This document shows positions 18,923 to 27,657 of a stretch of 64,000 nt of DNA, in pieces. Position 1 is the first letter of the stretch; each line of letters begins with the position of its first letter. This DNA is from Rhodobacterales bacterium (GTDB lineage: Bacteria > Pseudomonadota > Alphaproteobacteria > Rhodobacterales > Rhodobacteraceae): positions 122,873 to 186,872 of the forward strand of contig JAPLPE010000036.1 in NCBI GenBank assembly GCA_026400355.1. Direction: 5' to 3'. The notes under the pieces are model-generated. The model saw only the letters and a list, made by a program, of their open reading frames with translations, made no database searches and was not told the origin of the DNA. The position numbers and the translations under genes were made by a program.

Positions 18923-20082
18923 GCGGGCTCCTTGGGCGGATAGATCGCGACACCGGTCATGGTCTGGTTCACGTGACGTGCACCCATCTGTTCACCATAG
19001 GTCGAGAAGCCCACGACATTGTGGCTCTGCAAGACCCCCGAGATCTGGCCGAACATCTGTTTCTCCTCGGCCTCGATCCGGCGAAGGATACAGTCACAAG
19101 CGAGGATCGCGGCGGGCTTGCCCAGTTGGTCGAGTTCGGTTTCCAGGTGGGTGACCAAGTTCATCGGTTCGGCCAGAGTGAGGACGAGTCCTTCGTCTAT
19201 CGCCGAGAAGAACACGAGATCGCCGTTGGCCGCCATGCGCTGGATCGACCGCACATGGTGGCGGCCGCCGATCCGCACGACGACGGGATGGGCGGCAAAG
19301 GTGAATGTGGTGAGTTGGGTCGGGTCCTTGCCCAGAAGCCGCGCATATTCGATAGCGGCGGGGGCACCGTTGATCTGCCGGACGATCCGTTGCGAGGGAT
19401 CAGCCTCGGTCACCACCATCTGCACCCCGGACGGGACCAGGTGGTCGAGGTTGAAGACCTTCACCGGGCAGGCCGTGCGGACGAAGGTCAGGACGGCGGC
19501 ATTCCGATGCGCCTGACTGTGATAGATCACCCGGGTTTCCCGGAACCGCAGGCCGTCGCCCGCCGAACCGCCGAACAGCGGCACCGGCCCGAGGCCCATG
19601 GACAGAGCAGAGGTGAGTTCGTCTTCGCGCAGCGACATGCCGTCAACCATGAGGAAGGCGAATTCGCCTTCCCATTCTGGCTGGGCCCGGGCCAGACGCT
19701 GCCGCGCGCGGATCATGTCTGACACAAGCGCCTCGCGCGGGAGATCGGACAGGTCTGGGACAAAGATCGTCTCGACCGCGAAAAGCGTGGAGGGCAGGGC
19801 GATGGCCACGATTTCGCCCTCGGCATAGCCTTCCTCGGATATCTCGCCTGCCGTGGTGCAGCCGATCACCTTGATACCGGGGAACAATTCTGCTGCACGG
19901 GCAGCCAGATCGTCAGCGTCCCCCAAGGGCGAGATGAAGAGCATGATCAGCGCAACGGGCCCGGGTCCAAGTCCCTTGATGATACGGTCAAGCGCCTGAG
20001 TATCGCCCACGGGCGCATGGGCGACCTGGAGCACAGTGCCCTGCGCCGCCAAGGCCGATAGCGTGGCCTGCAATTCCGCCAT
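18919..20082 (-). CDS. FIST / FIST_C sensory protein (NosP-like)
   Basis: 387-residue cytoplasmic protein with an N-terminal FIST domain (VALIMLFISPLGD, KVIGCTTAGEISEEGY, FAFLMVDGMSLREDELTSAL, LFGGSAGDGLRF) and a C-terminal FIST_C domain (QINGAPAAIEYARLLG, DLVFFSAIDEGLVLTLA, AILACDCILRR, VVGFSTYGEQ). FIST domains bind small ligands. Some members (NosP) bind haem and report nitric oxide to a partner hybrid kinase encoded next door. Length and neighbourhood here match NosP, but haem binding cannot be read from sequence. SD GGGAGG lies five bases before the ATG. It is the middle gene of a regulator-FIST-kinase operon, with an ATGA overlap to the kinase. Confidence 0.8.
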   Translation of the reverse strand: MAELQATLSALAAQGTVLQVAHAPVGDTQALDRIIKGLGPGPVALIMLFISPLGDADDLAARAAELFPGIKVIGCTTAGEISEEGYAEGEIVAIALPSTLFAVETIFVPDLSDLPREALVSDMIRARQRLARAQPEWEGEFAFLMVDGMSLREDELTSALSMGLGPVPLFGGSAGDGLRFRETRVIYHSQAHRNAAVLTFVRTACPVKVFNLDHLVPSGVQMVVTEADPSQRIVRQINGAPAAIEYARLLGKDPTQLTTFTFAAHPVVVRIGGRHHVRSIQRMAANGDLVFFSAIDEGLVLTLAEPMNLVTHLETELDQLGKPAAILACDCILRRIEAEEKQMFGQISGVLQSHNVVGFSTYGEQMGARHVNQTMTGVAIYPPKEPA

Positions 20083-20104
20083 CGCATCCTCCCTGCGGGT
20101 GACC

Positions 20105-20812
20105 CTAGGCGGACAGGTTGTTCTCTGACAAGAGCGCGGAGAAATTGACCTCGCGCGCGATCAGGACTGCCTGCGTGCGGCTGTAGACGCCAAGCTTGCG
20201 CATGATCGCTGTCACATGCGCCTTGACCGTGGTTTCGGCCACCGAAAGCTCATAGGCGATCTGCTTGTTCAGCTTGCCTTCGCAGATGAGTTTCAGGATC
20301 ACTGCCTGTTGCCGGGTCAGAAGGCCAAGCCGTTCAATCACCTCGTCCCGCGACGTGCGCCCCATCGCGTCAGTGGCGGTGGGCTGATAGCCTTCGGGCG
20401 TATAGCGCCCGCCGGCGCGGATCGCGGCAAAGGCAGCGCGGAACACATCGCGCTGGCTGTGCTTGGGGACGTATCCCGCTGCGCCCGCCTGCATCGCGGC
20501 GCTGATGACCGGCCCTTCAGAGAAGGAGGATACCACGATCACGGGCACCGCCTGTGCGGCGTGCTTGAGCCGGATCAGCCCGTCCATCCCGGTCACATCG
20601 GGCAGATGCAGATCGAGGATGATGACATCGGGCACTGAACCGGCCTTGAGCCGGGCCAGCGCGGTTTCAAGGCGGTCGGCCGTTTCGATCCTTTCGATGC
20701 CGATGAATGTGCGAAGGGTCATCGCCAGCGCCTCGCTGAACAGCGGGTGATCCTCAACGATCAGCGCCGATGCGAAGGGCCTGCTGTCGGAAATGTCCAT
20801 TCTCCCTGCCAT
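20105..20812 (-). CDS. LuxR/NarL-family response regulator (ErbR/AgmR-like)
   Basis: Receiver plus helix-turn-helix transcription factor, about 235 residues. The receiver has ALIVEDHPLFSEAL (acidic pocket), phosphoacceptor Asp in VIILDLHLPDVTG, VVSSFSEGP and AGYVPKHS (Lys). The C-terminal GerE-type HTH reads LTRQQAVILKLICEGKLNKQIAYELSV then AETTVKAHV, which is the AgmR/ErbR pattern. The start is ambiguous: MAGRMDISD at 20812 has GGGGA upstream at good spacing, and MDISD at 20800 is the alternative. It heads the operon containing the FIST protein and the kinase, and is divergent from coxGSLM across about 170 bases, so those genes are its most plausible targets (inference). Confidence 0.85.
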   Translation of the reverse strand: MAGRMDISDSRPFASALIVEDHPLFSEALAMTLRTFIGIERIETADRLETALARLKAGSVPDVIILDLHLPDVTGMDGLIRLKHAAQAVPVIVVSSFSEGPVISAAMQAGAAGYVPKHSQRDVFRAAFAAIRAGGRYTPEGYQPTATDAMGRTSRDEVIERLGLLTRQQAVILKLICEGKLNKQIAYELSVAETTVKAHVTAIMRKLGVYSRTQAVLIAREVNFSALLSENNLSA

Positions 20813-20980
20813 GACTGCAGTCCCCATTTTCACAAATGCAGAATAGCAATTTGCCCACGCCCCGTAACCAACCCTAAAGTCGGGGGATGGCATGGGCCGA
20901 ATCGCGCCCATCTACGACCAAGGTGAGATGGAACTGGCCGACACGTCGCATTAGGGTGACAGTTGCCGGGAGGAGAACCG
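20813..20980. promoter_or_regulatory. Divergent intergenic region between the response regulator and coxG
   Basis: 168 bases separate the two divergent starts. Two inverted-repeat pairs are visible: ATGGGC (20892-20897) with GCCCAT (20906-20911), eight bases apart, and ACCCTAA (20871-20877) with TTAGGGT (20951-20957), 73 bases apart. A strong ribosome-binding site GGGAGGAG lies just before coxG. Binding by the adjacent LuxR-type regulator is an inference from position. Confidence 0.45.
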
Positions 20981-21523
20981 ATGCAACTTACAGATCAACG
21001 TATCATCAACGCCGCGCCCGAGACTGTCTGGGCGGCGATTATGAACCCTGAGGTCCTCAAGGCATGCGTGCCGGGTTGCGAAAGCATGACCGGGTCCGCC
21101 GCCGAGGGATATGCGGCTGTCGTCGTGCAGAAGGTCGGCCCCGTGTCGGCCCGATTTACCGGTTTGGTCAGGCTGTCCGACATCGTCGAGGGCCGCGAAG
21201 TCACGTTGTCGGGCGAAGGCAAGGGTGGCCCTGCCGGCTTTGCCAAGGGCAGTGCCAAGGTCACCATGGCGCCCGAAGGCGGGGGTACGCTGCTGACCTA
21301 TGAAGTCAACGCCAATGTCGGGGGCAAGCTGGCCCAGCTGGGCAGCCGCATCATTGATGGATTTGCCAAGAAGATGGCCGATCAGTTTTTCGAACGGTTC
21401 CAGGAAACCATCGAAGCGCCCGGGGCCGAAGAAGAAACCGTGCTGGCCGAAGGCGAGGAGGCCCCCAAGAGAGGGTGGCTTCGCCGCATGTTCGGAAATG
21501 AGTCAAAAGGAGGAAAAGAATGA
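20981..21523 (+). CDS. coxG: CoxG-family SRPBCC protein
   Basis: 180-residue protein with a START/SRPBCC fold; CoxG proteins accompany Mo hydroxylases and are implicated in membrane attachment or quinone-linked electron transfer of CO dehydrogenase. It opens with [20 protein letters not shown] and contains [48 protein letters not shown] and [24 protein letters not shown], all family-typical. The C-terminus (145-180) is acidic then basic ([20 protein letters not shown]), a plausible amphipathic membrane contact. The start at ATG 20981 has GGGAGGAG upstream. The stop overlaps the coxS start (ATGA). Confidence 0.85.
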   Translation: MQLTDQRIINAAPETVWAAIMNPEVLKACVPGCESMTGSAAEGYAAVVVQKVGPVSARFTGLVRLSDIVEGREVTLSGEGKGGPAGFAKGSAKVTMAPEGGGTLLTYEVNANVGGKLAQLGSRIIDGFAKKMADQFFERFQETIEAPGAEEETVLAEGEEAPKRGWLRRMFGNESKGGKE

Positions 21524-22005
21524 CCAAAGTCGCGATGACCGTGAACGGCAAGGCCGTTTCCGGCGAAGTGGAAGGGCGGACTTTGCTGTCCGCCTTCCTG
21601 CGTGAAGGGCAGGGCCTGACCGGCACCCATGTCGGCTGCGACACGTCCCAGTGCGGGGCCTGCGTGGTCCATGTGGACGGCAAGGCCGTGAAAAGCTGCA
21701 CCGTCTTTGCCGCCGATGTGGCGGGCAGTTCCGTCAAGACGATCGAAGGCATGGCCAACGCCGATGGCTCGCTCGGCGTGATTCAGCAGGCGTTTCAGGA
21801 CCATCACGGCCTGCAGTGCGGTTTCTGTACCCCCGGCATGGTGATGTCTTCGGCCGCACTTCTGGCCGAGAACCCCAAGCCGTCGGAACAGGAAATCCGA
21901 GAATACCTTGAAGGTAACATTTGCCGCTGCACGGGGTACCACAACATCGTCAAGGCGGTTCTGGCCGCGTCCGGTCAGGACGCCAACGCCATCGCTGCCG
22001 AATAA
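21520..22005 (+). CDS. coxS: Molybdenum hydroxylase small [2Fe-2S] subunit (CoxS-type)
   Basis: 161-residue iron-sulfur subunit that passes electrons from the Mo site to FAD. The N-terminal plant-type cluster ligands are [16 protein letters not shown] with a fourth Cys in VKSC. The C-terminal cluster ligands are [11 protein letters not shown] and [11 protein letters not shown]. Both clusters are complete. The ribosome-binding site AAAGGAGG precedes the ATG that overlaps the coxG stop. It comes first in the S-L-M order, which is the arrangement of form II (not form I) cox operons. Confidence 0.95.
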   Translation: MTKVAMTVNGKAVSGEVEGRTLLSAFLREGQGLTGTHVGCDTSQCGACVVHVDGKAVKSCTVFAADVAGSSVKTIEGMANADGSLGVIQQAFQDHHGLQCGFCTPGMVMSSAALLAENPKPSEQEIREYLEGNICRCTGYHNIVKAVLAASGQDANAIAAE

Positions 22006-22019
22006 GGGAGGGGTCAAGA

Positions 22020-24398
22020 ATGCCAAAGGATCACGGAATCGGCGCCAGCACCAAGCGCCGCGAAGACGTACGTTTCCTGACTGGAAAGGGCGTCTATACA
22101 GACGACATGCGCGTCTATGGCCAGACCTATGCGGTCTTTGTCCGCAGTCAGGTTGCCCATGGACGGATCAAGTCGATCAACACCGGAAACGCCGCGGCCA
22201 TGCCCGGCGTTCTTGCCGTATTTACAGGTGAGGATTTCAAGGATGTCGGCGGAAACCCCGCAGGCTGGCTGATCAAATCGCGCAACGGCGAAGCCATGCG
22301 CGAACCCAAGCGGCCGGTTCTGGCCCATAGCAAGGTTCGCCATGTGGGTGATGCCTATGCCGCCGTCATTGCTGAAACCTATGCGCAGGCCAAGGATGCG
22401 GCCCAGCAGCTTGCCGATGACACGGAAATCGAAGAACTGCCCGCCATCGTCGACATGGCGGCTGCGCTCGGCAATACGTCAAACCGCGTGCACGACGAGA
22501 TCCCCGACAACCAGTGCTATGACTGGGGCTGGATCGAAGATAACCGCGCCGCTGTGGACGCCGCCATCAAGGCCGCGCCCCATGTCACGACGCTGGAACT
22601 CGTCAACAACCGGCTTGTGCCCAACGCGATGGAGCCCCGCGCCTCGATCGGCGAGTATTTCCCCGGCACAGGTGACTACAAGCTGACCACGACCAGCCAG
22701 AACCCGCACCTGACGCGGCTGCTTGTCGCGGCCTTTGTCCTTGGTATCCCCGAGAACAAGCTGACCGTGGTGGCCCCCGATGTCGGCGGCGGCTTTGGTT
22801 CCAAGATCTATCACTACGGCGAAGAGGCCCTTGTCCTTGCAGCTGCCAAGAAGCTTTGCCGTCCTGTCCGCTGGACGGCGGAACGGTCGGAAAGCTTCCT
22901 TTCTGACGCGCATGGCCGCGACCATGTGACCAAGATCGAACTCGCGTCCGATCTTGAAGGCAATTTCATCGCCTTCCGGACTGAAACGATGGCCAATGTC
23001 GGCGCCTACCTGTCGAACTTTGCTACCGTCACGCCGACCTTCCTGCACGGCACTCTCATGGCCGGGCCGTACAAGGTGCCGCATGTCTATGTGAACGTGA
23101 AGACGGTCTTTACCAACACTGCCCCCGTCGACGCCTATCGCGGCGCGGGCCGCCCCGAGGCGACCTATTCGCTGGAGCGCGTGGTCGACAAGATGTGCCG
23201 CGAGCTGAACCTTGATCCGTTCGAAGTGCGGCGCAAGAACTTCATCACCACCGACATGTTCCCCTACACGACGCCGGTGGCGCTGGCTTATGACACGGGC
23301 AACTACCACGCCACGCTCGACAAGGTCATGGAGATGGCCGACGTGGCGGGCTTTGAAAAGCGCCGTGCCGAATCCGCCAAGCGCGGCAAGCTGCGGGGCA
23401 TGGGCCTGTCGACCTGGATCGAAGCCTGCGGGATCGCGCCGTCGCATCTCGTCGGCATTCTCGGCGCCCGCGTCGGCCTTTACGACGCGGCCACCGTGCG
23501 GGTGAACGCCACCGGCAACATCAGCGTCATGGTAGGTGCCCACAGCCACGGACAGGGGCATGAAACCGTGTTCCCGCAGATCGTCGCGTCGAAGCTTGGC
23601 GTGCCAGAGTCATCGGTCGAGATCGTCCACGGTGATACGTCCAAGATCCCGTTCGGCATGGGCTCCTACGGGTCCCGATCTCTCGCAGTCTGCGGCGTCG
23701 CGATGGACAAGGCGCTCGACAAGATCGTGGCCAAGGGCAAGAAGATCGCGGCCCATATGCTTGAGGCTTCTGAAGACGACATCACGTTCGAGGATGGCAG
23801 GTTCAGCGTCGCAGGCACCGACAAGGCCAAGACCTTTGGCGAAATCGCCTTCTCGGCCTATGTTCCGCACAACTACCCGCTGGAAACGCTGGAACCAGGG
23901 CTTGAGGAGACGGCGTTCTACGATCCTGCGAACTTCACCTACCCCGCAGGCGCATATATCTGCGAGGCGGAAGTGGACGCCGAAACCGGCAAAGTCGATA
24001 TCCTCGCCTTCTACTGCGCGGATGACTTTGGCAACATCATGAACCCGATGATCGTTGAAGGTCAGGTGCATGGCGGCGTGGGGCAAGGCATCGGTCAGGC
24101 GCTGGTGGAGAATACCTACTACGACTCGAACGGCCAGCTTCTGACCGGGTCTTACATGGACTACGCCATGCCGCGTGCCACCGACGTGCCGTTCTACACC
24201 GTCGACTACTCCTGCCAGACTCCCTGCACGCACAACCCTCTGGGTGTGAAGGGCTGTGGCGAAGCCGGGGCCATCGGCTCGCCCCCGGCGGTTGTCAATG
24301 CAGTGATCGACGCGCTGCAGCGCGGCGGCCACACACACGTCACCCATATCGACATGCCGGTCTCGCCCTCGCGGGTCTGGTCGGCGATCAACGGCTGA
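22020..24398 (+). CDS. coxL: Molybdenum hydroxylase large subunit, form II CoxL type
   Basis: 792-residue molybdopterin-cytosine-dinucleotide subunit carrying the active site. The start at MPKDHGIGASTKRRED has GGGAGGGG upstream. Family signatures include RFLTGKGVYTDD, PDVGGGFGSKIYHYGEE, GAHSHGQGHETVFPQI, and CGEAGAIGSPPAVVNAVIDAL near the C-terminus with the base Glu. The diagnostic active-site loop reads AYRGAGR at residues 372-378. Form I CO dehydrogenases have AYXCSFR with the Cu-binding Cys, so this enzyme is a form II/related hydroxylase whose natural substrate is uncertain and may not be CO. Confidence 0.9.
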   Translation: MPKDHGIGASTKRREDVRFLTGKGVYTDDMRVYGQTYAVFVRSQVAHGRIKSINTGNAAAMPGVLAVFTGEDFKDVGGNPAGWLIKSRNGEAMREPKRPVLAHSKVRHVGDAYAAVIAETYAQAKDAAQQLADDTEIEELPAIVDMAAALGNTSNRVHDEIPDNQCYDWGWIEDNRAAVDAAIKAAPHVTTLELVNNRLVPNAMEPRASIGEYFPGTGDYKLTTTSQNPHLTRLLVAAFVLGIPENKLTVVAPDVGGGFGSKIYHYGEEALVLAAAKKLCRPVRWTAERSESFLSDAHGRDHVTKIELASDLEGNFIAFRTETMANVGAYLSNFATVTPTFLHGTLMAGPYKVPHVYVNVKTVFTNTAPVDAYRGAGRPEATYSLERVVDKMCRELNLDPFEVRRKNFITTDMFPYTTPVALAYDTGNYHATLDKVMEMADVAGFEKRRAESAKRGKLRGMGLSTWIEACGIAPSHLVGILGARVGLYDAATVRVNATGNISVMVGAHSHGQGHETVFPQIVASKLGVPESSVEIVHGDTSKIPFGMGSYGSRSLAVCGVAMDKALDKIVAKGKKIAAHMLEASEDDITFEDGRFSVAGTDKAKTFGEIAFSAYVPHNYPLETLEPGLEETAFYDPANFTYPAGAYICEAEVDAETGKVDILAFYCADDFGNIMNPMIVEGQVHGGVGQGIGQALVENTYYDSNGQLLTGSYMDYAMPRATDVPFYTVDYSCQTPCTHNPLGVKGCGEAGAIGSPPAVVNAVIDALQRGGHTHVTHIDMPVSPSRVWSAING

Positions 24399-24411
24399 GG
24401 AGGGTCATACC

Positions 24412-25194
24412 ATGCATAATTTCGACTTCGTGAAACCTGCCTCTGTCGCCGAAGCCGTCAAGGCACTGTCGGCCGATGGGGCTCAGGCCCTTTCGGGCGG
24501 GCAGACGCTCATGCCCACGATGAAGCAGCGTCTGGCCGCACCGACGATGCTGGTCAGCCTGACGGGCATTGCCGAAATGAAGGGCGTCAAGGTTGACGGC
24601 CGCACGCTGACCATCGGCGCGGCGACCACCCACGCCACCGTCGCCAAAGAGGCCGCCGCCTATCCGGCGCTGGCCAATCTGGCGGGCGGCATAGGCGACC
24701 CTGCGGTGCGCAACCGTGGCACCATCGGCGGGTCGCTCGCCAACAACGACCCTTCGGCCTGTTATCCTTCGGCAGTGCTGGCCTCGGGTGCGACGGTGGT
24801 CACGTCCAAGCGGGAAATCGCGGCGGATGACTACTTCCAGGGCATGTTCTCGACCGCACTGGAAGAAGGCGAATTCATCACCGCCGTCCGCTTCCCGATC
24901 CCAGACCGGGCAGCCTATGCCAAGTTCGACCAGCCGGCATCGCGCTTTGCCCTCGCCGGGGCGTTTGTCGCGAGATTTGCGGGCGGCGTGCGCGTGGCGA
25001 TCACCGGCGCCTCCGAAGGCGGCGTGTTCCGCTGGGCCGAGGCCGAGGCTGCGCTGTCGTCAAACTACAGCGCCGATGCGATCAAGGGACTGTCGCTTGA
25101 TCCGAGCGGCATGATCGGCGACCTGCATGGGACTCAGGCCTATCGTGCGAACCTTGCCAGGGTCATGGTACAGCGCGCCGTCGCTGCGTCCTGA
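24412..25194 (+). CDS. coxM: Molybdenum hydroxylase medium FAD subunit (CoxM-type)
   Basis: 260-residue FAD subunit. It begins MHNFDFVKPASVAEAVKALSADG, with an ALSGGQTLMP phosphate-binding loop and the second FAD loop NRGTIGGSLANNDPSACYPS, both typical of xanthine oxidase-family FAD domains. The C-terminal CO_deh_flav_C-like domain follows (about 170-260). It starts 13 bases after coxL with GGAGGG upstream, as the last gene of the operon, and is followed at once by a strong hairpin terminator. Confidence 0.93.
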   Translation: MHNFDFVKPASVAEAVKALSADGAQALSGGQTLMPTMKQRLAAPTMLVSLTGIAEMKGVKVDGRTLTIGAATTHATVAKEAAAYPALANLAGGIGDPAVRNRGTIGGSLANNDPSACYPSAVLASGATVVTSKREIAADDYFQGMFSTALEEGEFITAVRFPIPDRAAYAKFDQPASRFALAGAFVARFAGGVRVAITGASEGGVFRWAEAEAALSSNYSADAIKGLSLDPSGMIGDLHGTQAYRANLARVMVQRAVAAS

Positions 25195-25218
25195 TCGGGC
25201 GGTACTGAATGCCAAAGG

Positions 25219-25245
25219 GGCCCCGGTGCAAACCGGGGCCTTTTT
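25219..25245 (+). terminator. Rho-independent terminator of the coxGSLM operon
   Basis: Nine-base perfect stem GGCCCCGGT / ACCGGGGCC with a GCAA tetraloop, followed directly by TTTTT. It begins 24 bases after the coxM stop. The convergent pxpC gene ends inside the T-run, so it may serve both strands. Confidence 0.9.
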
Positions 25246-26210
25246 CATTGCCCGAACAGGGCAATGCCCCGCGCGGCCACCCCGGCCAGATAGGCCCGCC
25301 GCGCCGCATCCCCGCTGCGCCGAATGGAAATCGCCTCTTCCGGCGTTACAGCCCGGAAACCAACCCGGTTCCTGCTGCGCAGCCGGGCGAACCCGTCCAG
25401 ATCCTCGTCCAGAATCGTTGCGATCTTGGGATAGCCTCCGGTCGTTCCGTGATCGGCCATAAGGACTGATGCCACCCCGTCCCCCGCCACCTGCACTGAT
25501 CCGCGCAGGATCGGCTCTGACGGCATGTCGAGCACTGCGGCTGGTTTCAGCGAGGGACCTGCCAGCCGGACGCCCATTCGGTCATAGGAATCGGTCAGTA
25601 CAAAGGCTTGCCCCAGGAAGGCATGGATGGTCTCTTCATCAAAGAACCGCTCCTGCGGCCCAAGAACGACCCGCACCTCGTGCCGGGGGCGGGCGAAGAC
25701 CGGGCAGGGAATGGTTGAAAGGCTCTCGCTCGGAACGCGGGTGCCGGTGACGCGGACCTTGGCCCCTGTCGTGAGCTTGCCTCCGCCCAGCCCGGACGGG
25801 CCATGGGTGGATTTGCTGCCAAGCCATGTGGGTGCGTCGACCGTCCCGGCGAAGGCCAGACAGGTCCAGCTTCCCCAAGGTCCGGGGCGAATCGTCAGCC
25901 GCATCCCCGCCGCGATCCGGGCGACGGACCATGAGCCAAACTGCTCCTTACCAGAGGTCACGGCAAATCCGCCGCCTGCGACTGCAAACCCGACCTCGCC
26001 CGCGACGCAGTCGAGGACGAGGCCGCCCGCCGATATCTCGATTACTGTTGCCCCGGCCGGATTGCCCACGGCAAGATTGGCGGCCGCCAGCGCCAGCCTG
26101 TCCATCGCGCCCGATGCGGGCACACCAAAGCGGAGCATGCCGGGCCGTCCGCCGTTCTGATAGGTCACATGGGGCCCTGCACGGACGACTGTGAACACCG
26201 CATCGGTCAC
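25245..26210 (-). CDS. pxpC: 5-oxoprolinase subunit C (biotin-dependent carboxyltransferase-like, KipA)
   Basis: Third subunit of the prokaryotic ATP-dependent 5-oxoprolinase PxpABC, which opens 5-oxoproline to glutamate. 321 residues in the AHS2/carboxyltransferase C/D fold: TVVRAGPHVTYQNGGRPGMLRFGVPASGAMD at the start, NLAVGNPAGATVIEI, a central LVLDCVAGEVGFAVAG, VVLGPQERFFDEE, and DHGTTGGYPKIATI near the C-terminus. The start overlaps the pxpB stop (ATGA). It is the last gene of a six-gene minus-strand operon. Confidence 0.85.
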   Translation of the reverse strand: MTDAVFTVVRAGPHVTYQNGGRPGMLRFGVPASGAMDRLALAAANLAVGNPAGATVIEISAGGLVLDCVAGEVGFAVAGGGFAVTSGKEQFGSWSVARIAAGMRLTIRPGPWGSWTCLAFAGTVDAPTWLGSKSTHGPSGLGGGKLTTGAKVRVTGTRVPSESLSTIPCPVFARPRHEVRVVLGPQERFFDEETIHAFLGQAFVLTDSYDRMGVRLAGPSLKPAAVLDMPSEPILRGSVQVAGDGVASVLMADHGTTGGYPKIATILDEDLDGFARLRSRNRVGFRAVTPEEAISIRRSGDAARRAYLAGVAARGIALFGQ

Positions 26211-26884
26211 TGGCCAGCCTCCAGTTCCGCCCGCCCGATGCGCCGGAAACGGACCCTGTCGCCAACGTCAAAGAGGAAGGGCCGCGCGGGATCGTCTCGC
26301 AGGATCAGGGTGGGAGACCGTCCGATGATCCACCATCCTGTCGGCATGGTGAGGGTCGAGATGATGCATTGCGCCGCCGCGATGATCACGCTTCCCGCCG
26401 CAACACCCCGCACGGCCGTTGTCTTGCGCGGCAGGCGGATCGCCTCGGGGACGCCGGCCAGATAGGCGTAACCGGGGGCGAAGCCGTAATGGAACACACG
26501 GTATTCGCCCGATAGATGCGCGGCGATCACAGCCTCTTCGGACAGGGCTGTGAGCCGTGCAACCTCGGGCAGGTCGGGGGCAAGGCCGGCGTCGTAGCAG
26601 ACATCTACGACATGAATGGTGCCCTCGGCCCTTGCCTGCACTGGGCCGGACAGCATGGCGCGCACCCGTCGCTCAACCCTGGCATGGTCGGTGATCAAGG
26701 GATCGAAGATGACCAGCAGGTTCACATAGGCGGGCACGGCCTCCCTGAAACCGTCGAACCCCTGCGCGGCCAGAATACTGTCGAGAAAGAGCACACGTTC
26801 ATGCACGGCATCGCTGATGTGGTCGCCGAATTCGATCAACACCCCCTGCTCGGCCACGGGGCGGAAGCGGGGAAAACCGTGCAT
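26207..26884 (-). CDS. pxpB: 5-oxoprolinase subunit B (KipI-like)
   Basis: 225 residues from the ATG at 26884, two bases after the pxpA stop; the frame is open 58 codons upstream but that part lies inside pxpA. AHS1/KipI-fold signatures: RPVAEQGVLIEFGD, VPAYVNLLVIFDP, VVDVCYDAGLAPDLPEVA, HYGFAPGYAYLAGVPEAIRLPR, and PTGWWIIGRSPTLILRDD. With PxpA and PxpC it forms 5-oxoprolinase. Coupled by overlap to pxpC. Confidence 0.85.
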   Translation of the reverse strand: MHGFPRFRPVAEQGVLIEFGDHISDAVHERVLFLDSILAAQGFDGFREAVPAYVNLLVIFDPLITDHARVERRVRAMLSGPVQARAEGTIHVVDVCYDAGLAPDLPEVARLTALSEEAVIAAHLSGEYRVFHYGFAPGYAYLAGVPEAIRLPRKTTAVRGVAAGSVIIAAAQCIISTLTMPTGWWIIGRSPTLILRDDPARPFLFDVGDRVRFRRIGRAELEAGQ

Positions 26885-26886
26885 TG

Positions 26887-27657
26887 TCAGCCCTGCGACA
26901 GGAACGGCGCGATCCGGGTTCCCCCGGCGGAGAGCACCTTGCGCACATGGCCTGCCATCGTCACGGCATGCGGGCTGTCGCCATGGACGCAGATCGAATG
27001 CCCGGCAAGCGGGATCGATGGTCCGTCGAGCGTGGGCATGAGCCCGGTCGCAAGCCAACCTTCCAGACGGGTGGCTGCAGCCCCTTCATCCGTGATCATC
27101 GCGCCTGCGCGGGAGCGCGGCACCAGCCGCCCGTTCGGCAGATAAGCCCTGTCGGCAAAGACCTCGCTGAAGACCTGCAAGCCTGCAGCATGGCCTGCCG
27201 GTACCTGCGCTGTCCCCGAGATCGCCAACAGAGCAAGGTTAGCCGAAACGGCGCGGACAGCCCCGGCAATGGCATCCGCTACGCCCCGGTCATCCGCCGC
27301 GAAGTTGGCCAGCGCCCCGTGCGCCTTCACATAGGCCACCCTGACGCCAACGAGCGTGGCCACGCCCATCAGGGCCCCGATCTGCGCCGCGACCATCCGC
27401 CCGATTTCGGCGTTGGTCATCGGGATCACCCGCCGCCCGAAGCCCTCGCGGTCGGCATATCCCGGATGCGCGCCGATGATCACGCCCTGCGCCTTGGCCT
27501 CGGTCAGGGTGGCAAACATCACCTCGGGGTCGCCCGCATGGCCACCACAGGCGATGTTGGCGCTGGTCACGATGCCCAGCATCGCCGCGTCCTGACCCAT
27601 CACCCAGGGGCCATAGCTTTCGCCAAGGTCGGAATTCAGATCAATCGCGCCCATCAC
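26887..27657 (-). CDS. pxpA: 5-oxoprolinase subunit A (LamB/YcsF family)
   Basis: 256 residues. LamB/YcsF signatures are clear: AIDLNSDLGESYGPW, MLGIVTSANIACGGHAGDP, IIGAHPGYADREGFGRR, VKAHGALANFAADD, EVFADRAYLPNGRLVPRS, and HSICVHGDSPHAV. The two Met codons at the start overlap the stop of the upstream TPP-enzyme gene, an ATGA junction that supports translational coupling. PxpA catalyses ring opening together with PxpBC. Confidence 0.9.
   Translation of the reverse strand: MMGAIDLNSDLGESYGPWVMGQDAAMLGIVTSANIACGGHAGDPEVMFATLTEAKAQGVIIGAHPGYADREGFGRRVIPMTNAEIGRMVAAQIGALMGVATLVGVRVAYVKAHGALANFAADDRGVADAIAGAVRAVSANLALLAISGTAQVPAGHAAGLQVFSEVFADRAYLPNGRLVPRSRAGAMITDEGAAATRLEGWLATGLMPTLDGPSIPLAGHSICVHGDSPHAVTMAGHVRKVLSAGGTRIAPFLSQG

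Noticed and set aside
20981..25194. Calling the cox operon a proven aerobic CO dehydrogenase
   Set aside because: The AYRGAGR active-site loop and S-L-M order place it in form II; the Cu-binding Cys of form I is absent.
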